Origin: Physcia stellaris
Taxonomy: Eukaryota > Ascomycota > Lecanoromycetes > Caliciales > Physciaceae
Reading direction: 5' to 3'
Assembly: GCA_018902385.1 (NCBI GenBank)
Contig: JABSSW010000006.1
Span: 248,001-312,000 of the forward strand
DNA length: 64,000 nt
Both the position numbers and the translations under genes were made by a program. The notes beneath the pieces were generated by a model, which saw nothing but the letters and a program-made list of their open reading frames with translations, was not told where the DNA came from and searched no databases. This document shows, piece by piece, positions 58,501 through 64,000 of the stretch. How positions within the stretch are numbered: the first letter of the stretch is position 1; every line of letters begins with the position of its first letter.

Positions 58501-60385
58501 TGAGGAGGTACTGCAGGGCTTGTGCAAAACTCCTGTTAATGCAGAATGGGGACATACTTATGATTACATCGGGACGCTTCATTCTTTGGGCATAGTGGAG
58601 TATGACCAGGAGAAATTTCAGAAAGCTGAGATCACATTCAGGAAGATTCTTACCTTTCGAGGCGAAGCTAATGTAAGAGCTCATACCGCGAAAGCAATTG
58701 ATGAAGGATACTACGAGGATATGATTTATAGATGTCTCAAGGGACAAAGCAAGCTGGAGGATGTAGACGTCGACATACCCAGACCTCACCATAATACCTT
58801 TGTGAATGTAGAACCACCTGATGAGACTATACTTTTAGGAATACAGGGACCGCGTCTGTCCGATGACATAGAGGCTGAAGTCTCACTCAGAGAACAACTG
58901 CAGATACGGGATGGAGGATGTGGGTCCAAGGGCGACGATAGAGACATAGTTAAGCTTGAGCTAGCTAAGTGCCTGTATAGACAGCAAAGATACGAAGAAG
59001 CGTCGCAATTAGGCCACGACGCGTTGGCGTGGAGAAAGCGCTCCCGCGGCTTCAGTGACAATGGAACTCGTGAAGCGCTCCGATTCCTTGCTGAGTGTAG
59101 CGACAATATGGAGAGGTACGATGAGTCCATCAATCACTGGCAACAGCTTTTATTATGGCAAAGATTCATATTCGGAAGCTACAGCATGAAAACCTACACA
59201 GCACGTTGCGCCATTGCGAGGCTCTCATTTCAGCAAGCAAAGTATGAGGACGCCGAAAAGGCATTGAAAGAGAAATTGGCAATCGAACTTACACATCCGA
59301 ACGAATGCGATCCCAAAGATATTGCTTGCACATTTAATGAGTTTGGGCGCGCTCTCTATCATCAAGATAAACTCGAAGAAGCGAAGCATGCGTTTCGTCA
59401 GGCTCACAATCGCTATGCTGAACTGTCGAATCCTAAAGAAACTTTGTCCGCAAATATTGCCCCAACAATTCTTAATTTGGGTCGTGCTCTCTATTTTCAA
59501 GATAACTTCGAAGAAGCGGAGGAGGTATTCCGTCAGGCTTACAATCGCTATCTCGAACTAACGAATCCTAATGAAAATTTGTCCGCAGATATTGCCACGA
59601 CACTTCTACATTTGGGTCTTGCTCTCTATTTTCAAGATAACTTCGAAGAAGCGGAGGAGGTATTCCGTCAGGCTTACAATCGCTATCTCGAACTACCGAA
59701 TCCTAATGAAAATTTTTCCGCAGATATTGCCACGACACTTCTACATTTGGGTCTTGCTCTCTATTTCCAAGACAACTTCGAAGAAGCGGAGGTGGTATTT
59801 CGTCAGGCCTACCATCGCTATGTCGAATTATCAGATCCTAGTGAAGAGATCTCCCGGAATATTGCTCTGACACTTTACAGATTAGGGCAAGCTCTTCATT
59901 ACCAGAACAACTTTATAGAAGCGGAGGATATATTTCGACAGGCTTACGCTCGCTATAGCGAACTCACACATCCTAGCGAATTCGATTGCGAAAAGACGAT
60001 CCAGACGCTTTCTTGGTTGGGGTGCGCGTTTGGCGGCCAGGGCAAGTTTGGAGAAGCGGAAGATACATTAAGGCGGGCGTATGATCGATGCGTCGAGTTA
60101 TATGGCAAATACCATACCGATTCGATTGAGATCTTGATGATGCTGGTAGGAAGTATGGAGGACCAAGGCAAGAGTGATCAGGCCGCTGAGCTATATTATC
60201 TACTGGGCACGACGCAAGCTTTACCTCCCGATGAAGATGGAGATGATTTTAACGGTCGTTCCGATGATGAGAAAGATTCTGATGGGATTGCTCAACATGA
60301 AGACTACCCCAACGATAATCCTGAGGACCAGACAAACCCTGTCGGTAAATTTTTTCTTGAGGAAGGTGGAAACGGCAGATCTTGA
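55535..60385 (+). CDS. STAND receptor: SesA-like, NB-ARC, TPR
   Basis: Model: exons 55535-55891, 55970-56580 and 56629-60385, about 1,574 aa. The N-terminus AEALVAVGLASNVLQFIDFT resembles the SesA-type domain (PF17107) found on fungal NACHT/NB-ARC proteins. A coiled-coil linker (LNSLLSSLSLQLQIES) precedes NB-ARC, which starts at NPNFVGRDKVLEQLEAQL. The P-loop GLGGIGKSQIVLEY is cut by the 48-nt intron 56581-56628 right inside GxGK. Walker B is TMVVDNVDD. LPLALSHAGAYMKKR is the GLPLA-like motif. Degenerate TPRs follow, then six regular 45-residue TPR-like units (59333 to about 60142), and an acidic tail. STAND proteins sense a ligand with their repeats, oligomerise through the NTPase and signal through the N-terminal domain; in fungi some control incompatibility. 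The splice between exons 1 and 2 is uncertain: a second donor (55896) and acceptor (55958) give another frame. Confidence 0.82.
59333..60142 (+). repeat. Six tandem 45-codon TPR-like repeats
   Basis: Units start at 59333, 59468, 59603, 59738, 59873 and 60008, each 135 nt except a shortened last one. The protein core is LGxALYFQDNFEEAEEVFRQ followed by AYNRYLEL, a loop and S/D-A-D-I-A-T-T. Units 2 and 3 differ at only about 7 of 135 bases, while units 1, 5 and 6 are diverged. Such recent duplication inside an old array is typical of repeat-bearing fungal NLR-like genes. Confidence 0.9.
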
Positions 60386-61451
60386 TATTGGAAATTGGCT
60401 TTTACATAGAGATGGGCACAAATTTGATCGACGTTTCCGATGATCTATCGACAAGGGCCCTCCGAGGACCTTCCTTAGCTGCACCACAGCCAAGCGAGTC
60501 CGGTCTTATTTCTAGCTGTCCATCCACTGAACCGAGTTTACGAGGACCTATCCGGGCTAAGTAGCAACTCCGAAATATGGTCAAAGAGTCTCCCGCCGAG
60601 AAAATTTGAATGAGTATATCTAACCCGATGCAATGTTGGAAGATTTCCTAAGAGCCATCTGGTTCGAGTTTTCCGCTCAGATAGCAATTTCTCTTTTATT
60701 ATTTGACGCAAGCTACCATACCATATCATACACTACATTACAAGATCTGGTGCAACAGGAGTGCGCCACGACACCATATAGATACACAGCGCATTTGTGA
60801 AGATTCCGAAGGCTTGAAGGAAGGAGCTGGCGAAGATACTAAGAGGGCCGGGAAAAATTCGCCAGGATCTTTGTACCTGAATTGTGTCTTTGGCTGGGGC
60901 CCATCAAAGGCTTTAGGGAAAGGAGGGGTACCTTGATGTTTAAGAGTGTTTCTGGAAGAGTTTTAAGGTTTGGATGAGGTACGCAGAACTGCACATGCAT
61001 TCGAGGTATGGCAATTGCACGGGCAGCAACAACATCGGGAAGCACAGATATAACGGCAACGCTCAATCGGTTTCCTTTTCGGAGGCAGAAACAAAATCAA
61101 GTGTGTCACGCATCTCCAGCCGGCTGACAGACAAGGGCCGTTCCGCAATTGGGGGTGACAGGATTCGAAGTTTGCGGCTATAGCAGTTCCACCCACTCCC
61201 AATCCTGCATGTCGGGCCCAAGCAGGCCAAGAAGGCCAAGAGACTCGATGCGCTGATGATGGACATGCGTCTCGTGGAAAATGGAGTACAATAAAGCGGG
61301 AGCGGGAGCAAGTGCTGGTGTCGCTTCCATCGAAATTATATTTTCGGCGCTTCTGCTGTGGCACTAAGTATTCTGATTCTATTTGAAGGGATTGATGTTC
61401 TACGGTTACGATCGACGGTCCATGTCTTGTACTCATATTGATCCATTCATT
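60386..61451. other. Intergenic region
   Basis: About 1.07 kb between the STAND receptor and the next gene. Small overlapping frames on both strands (for example 60963-61436) lack domains. I see nothing else. Confidence 0.55.
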
Positions 61452-62393
61452 ATGAGGACCCCTATCGTACTGTGCACGCTGTTTGCCGTATTGGCATCTT
61501 CAGCGGTGGTAAGTGTAGGAAACAACAGACATGGACATGAGCTGGTACATTCGCTCTTCCAGTAAGTGAAGGAAGCAACAGGAACGGAATGCCCATCGAC
61601 AAACTTTACTAAAGCCCTCACACCGCAGGCGTCCCAGCAATGCGACCTTGCACCAGTCTTCCGATCCACTCCCCAACCCATTCGACGTCCCAGATACAGA
61701 CATAACCCTCCTCTTCCTCGAGCAGCCAGAGATCACATACCCACGGCGCGACGTCGTCGCCCTCCTAGTCCAGGCCATCACCAGGATCGGAGCGCATATC
61801 CAGGTCCATGGAGACGTGCCGCTGACCAGGCCGGCGATCGAGCGGTATAGGAATCTGGAGCTTTTGGTTGACTTGACCGGCTATCCGACTTTTGTGAGTA
61901 GGGTTATGTATTCGGAGTTGAGGGGTGCGTTGGTAAGTCCTTTTCAAAGGGGGTTTTTCTCTTTGAGGCTTTGTTTCGAGGCGAAGATTTGGATTGATTC
62001 GAGGGACATTCTTTTCTTTCACTTAGGCTCTTGGTATGGTTTATGCTAACATTGAGGTTTTTAGGAAGGATTTTCCATGAAGATGGCTCGTGAGGGTTTC
62101 GTATGATGTCTCAATCTCCTTACCACTTTTCCCCCGGGTTTGGAGAGCGACCTTGAGGACTACATACCCAAGTACACTGTCGCACGACTTGTTCCACCAG
62201 ATAGCAGAGATACTGATACCATTTCTACTTTAGCAACGAAGGAAATGCAGGTTCATGCGACGACAACAACCGGGACGACCAATACAGCCGTGGCTGGGAA
62301 CTATAACACTGGTTGGACAGCAGATATGAGCATTCTGGACAGAGGCATGGTCTCCTTGTTTGTGGCTGTTATAGTGGTATTTCTTAGTGGTTG
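61452..62393 (+). CDS. Probable GPI-anchored secreted protein
   Basis: Exon 1 (61452-61508) encodes a 19-residue signal peptide MRTPIVLCTLFAVLASSAV, followed at once by a GTAAGT donor. A middle exon, about 61629-61932, reads DPLPNPFDVPDTDITLLFLE and LELLVDLTGYPTFVSRVMYS, recalling small secreted fungal proteins of unknown function. It joins over a good intron (61933-62064, branch GCTAAC) to EGFSMKMAREGF, then probably over 62102-62146 to 62147-62393. That last exon reads SDLEDYIPKYTVARLV, turns Thr-rich (HATTTTGTTNTAV) and ends in a hydrophobic stretch (GMVSLFVAVIVVFLSG), which fits a GPI signal or a C-terminal membrane anchor. Exon 1 ends in phase 0 but the middle exon needs two leading bases, so a small exon, another acceptor or a one-base error is missing from the model. 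Confidence 0.5.
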
Positions 62394-63337
62394 AGGTTCC
62401 TAGTAAGTGGGATTAGGATGAGAAGGAGAGGGTGTATCTGGACTGTGCGACGCATATATTCTACAGAGCTACACGGAAGTAATGGACCGGAAAAAGCGTC
62501 ATATCATTTCAGATCGAGGTCGATCTCATCGGCGGTCCTTCGATAAGACTTATCAAGTCAACTTTCACTTTACCATTCGAATTCTTGGATCCAGTTATTA
62601 GACGAATATCAAGTGTTCGAGGCAAGATTCCCAGTGGGCTCCTCTTGTTCCTCTTCATCCTCAGCTTGATCTGCTTTGTAAGCTTCAAACATTACTTTCT
62701 TTTATTCCCTCCCTCCATTTTCGGTAAAACACCACTTAGATAGGGCAAGTTTTGACACTCCAAAGCTGTCCGCCAGCTCAGAGGCAAAAGCAAGAAGACA
62801 ATCCACTAGGAATATGGGAAGTATCAAATCGCCGATGTCGGCGAAGAAAGCCTGGACAACTCCCCGGTTAACATACTAGGCTGGGGTCCAGTAAGGGAGT
62901 ACTCATAAATTTTGCAAAGCATCGAATCTAGAGTCAATAGTCAAGTCTTGTGAATGCGGTCACACAGGTGCTGTAGGAAGTACATGAACTGGCTGACGAT
63001 GACCTGTTTCTCATTTCTGGGAAGCTGCTAGGTTGACAGACTCTTAGTGTAAGTTATACAATGCTGTTACTCCTGATGTATGTTCACGAATATCACAGCC
63101 TTCCAATAATCTGACGCACATAAACAGAGAAAGAGAAGTAGCGCATTTGCATCGGTGATCATCATTAAAGAAACAGTAAGCATGACTCGACCTTATCAAT
63201 CCATTAGATTAACTTGCTTCGTTCCATCCCATCTAAACTAGTATCGAAATCCCATGCCCAATATTATTACACCACCCCCAACTCCAGTACCACCGCCCTC
63301 TCCACAGCACCAAATTTATCAATCATCTCACCTCCCC
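62394..63337. other. Intergenic region
   Basis: About 0.94 kb. I see no gene. The end runs into a C-rich tract (63270-63410) that encodes the disordered tail of the cysteine-rich ORF on the other strand. Confidence 0.55.
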
Positions 63338-63541
63338 TTACTCCCCCCCATCCCCCCCCTTCCTCCCCCCCTTCCTCCCCCTCCCCAACCCAACCTTCCG
63401 TCCGCCTTCAAACAAAGCCTCCTCAAGCGAATAAAGCACCACCTTCGCCCAAGTAGGACAGTTGCCGCAGAAGCCGTGGTAGCAGTAGTGGCACCCCATG
63501 CCGGAGCTTTGGGTGTGGCATTGGCAGCAGGACCAGGTCAT
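63338..63541 (-). CDS. Small cysteine-rich protein, possible zinc binder
   Basis: A 67-aa frame starts MTWSCCQCHTQSSGMGCHYC and continues YHGFCGNCPTW. The spacing W-x-C-C-x2-C, then C-x2-C-x2-H-x2-C-x2-C, resembles small fungal proteins with a WxCCxC...CGHxxCxxC pattern, probably a zinc ribbon or RING-like knuckle. After about residue 50 the product becomes low-complexity (Gly/Arg/Lys), because the DNA is a G-rich repeat there. It may end earlier by splicing. No partner gene is evident. Function unknown. Confidence 0.4.
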   Translation of the reverse strand: MTWSCCQCHTQSSGMGCHYCYHGFCGNCPTWAKVVLYSLEEALFEGGRKVGLGRGRKGGRKGGDGGE

Positions 63542-64000
63542 TTTGGGATTGGAAGGGATGGGATGGGGTGTGTGTGTGGGAGTGGGGAGTGGGGGTTTTG
63601 GGTGTTTGGGTTGGAATGTGTTGGTTGGGGAGATTGTTGTGGTTTATGTTTTGGATTTTGTGTTTTGGATTGGAGGTTTGGGGTTTGAGCTGGGGGATTG
63701 TTGGTGAGAATGGGATTTGAGAGGTGGAGTTGGGGCTGTTATATAGTCTTTGGTGTGATGATGCTGTGATATGTGATATGTGATGTGTGATGTGTGATGT
63801 GGGTTCTGTCAGTAGAGGACAAAGGCATTGTGGAGTGCGATTCTTTGTTGGCGGAAATTTGGGGGGGATATGATAGTTAGGACGTCTTTGTTAGGGATAG
63901 GGAACAATAGCATTGTTTATGAGGAAGGAAAAGCGCGTGTGTATGTGACGATGCTGTGATGGCGATAGACTCGGAAGATATAAGTGGATAGGGTTTGGGA
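63542..64000. other. Low-complexity intergenic region
   Basis: The plus strand is G/T-rich (GGTTTGG, TTTTGGATT) from about 63540 to 63720, upstream of the cysteine-rich ORF. A heptamer array lies at 63765-63799. Nothing coding is supported. Confidence 0.55.
63765..63799 (+). repeat. Five heptamer repeats (TGTGATR)
   Basis: Five contiguous units: TGTGATA twice, then TGTGATG three times. A related TGTGATG word lies just upstream (63754-63760) and another near 63954. Confidence 0.85.

Noticed and set aside
1-64000. Transposons, virus-derived elements, tRNA or rRNA genes
   Set aside because: I found no transposase, reverse transcriptase or capsid-like frame, no long terminal repeats, and no convincing A-box/B-box pair. 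The B-box-like word near 2269 (AGTTCGATTTCC) has no matching tRNA fold.

Overview
The window looks like nuclear DNA of a filamentous ascomycete (Pezizomycotina). Genes carry 45-170 nt GT-AG introns, often with a CTAAC-like branch point. Several proteins belong to families typical of that group: a DUF6594 membrane protein, a SesA/NB-ARC/TPR STAND receptor, a C14 caspase-like protein and an MSS51-like MYND protein. I found no rRNA, tRNA, CRISPR array or recognisable transposon.

Layout. 1-2900 is gene-poor, with an inverted repeat and three degenerate repeat copies. 2.9-7.4 kb holds a coiled-coil protein, then SF3a60/PRP9 (minus) and the DEAD-box helicase FAL1 (plus), which share a short divergent promoter. 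9.3-17.1 kb holds a BTB protein, an unknown four-exon protein, a two-finger MYND protein and a secreted protein. 18.7-23.2 kb holds a DUF6594 protein, a small unknown protein and a caspase-like protein. 25-36.7 kb is TRA1 (about 3,850 aa). 37.6-46.6 kb is a housekeeping block: YJU2, the PP2A B56 subunit, TFIIIC tau95 (TFC1) and APC subunit CDC16. 48.1-55 kb holds a KENIPP-type nuclear protein and an ATP-dependent DNA ligase. 55.5-60.4 kb is the STAND receptor, divergent from the ligase. 61.4-63.5 kb holds a probable GPI-anchored protein and a tiny cysteine-rich protein.

Functional themes. Three genes act in mRNA splicing or on exon-junction-type complexes (SF3a60, FAL1, YJU2). Two act in transcription (TRA1 in SAGA/NuA4, tau95 in TFIIIC). 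Two control the cell cycle or phosphatase activity (CDC16, B56). The accessory content is the STAND receptor and the caspase-like protein, both of classes linked to fungal self/non-self recognition and regulated cell death.

Caveat. Several otherwise intact genes need exactly one base added or removed in a short homopolymer to keep frame (FAL1, TFC1, the small gene at 20.7-21.0 kb, the ligase, perhaps the BTB gene). This pattern suggests consensus errors in the sequence rather than gene decay. Exon boundaries were worked out by eye from splice signals, reading phase and remembered family resemblance; no alignment was run.
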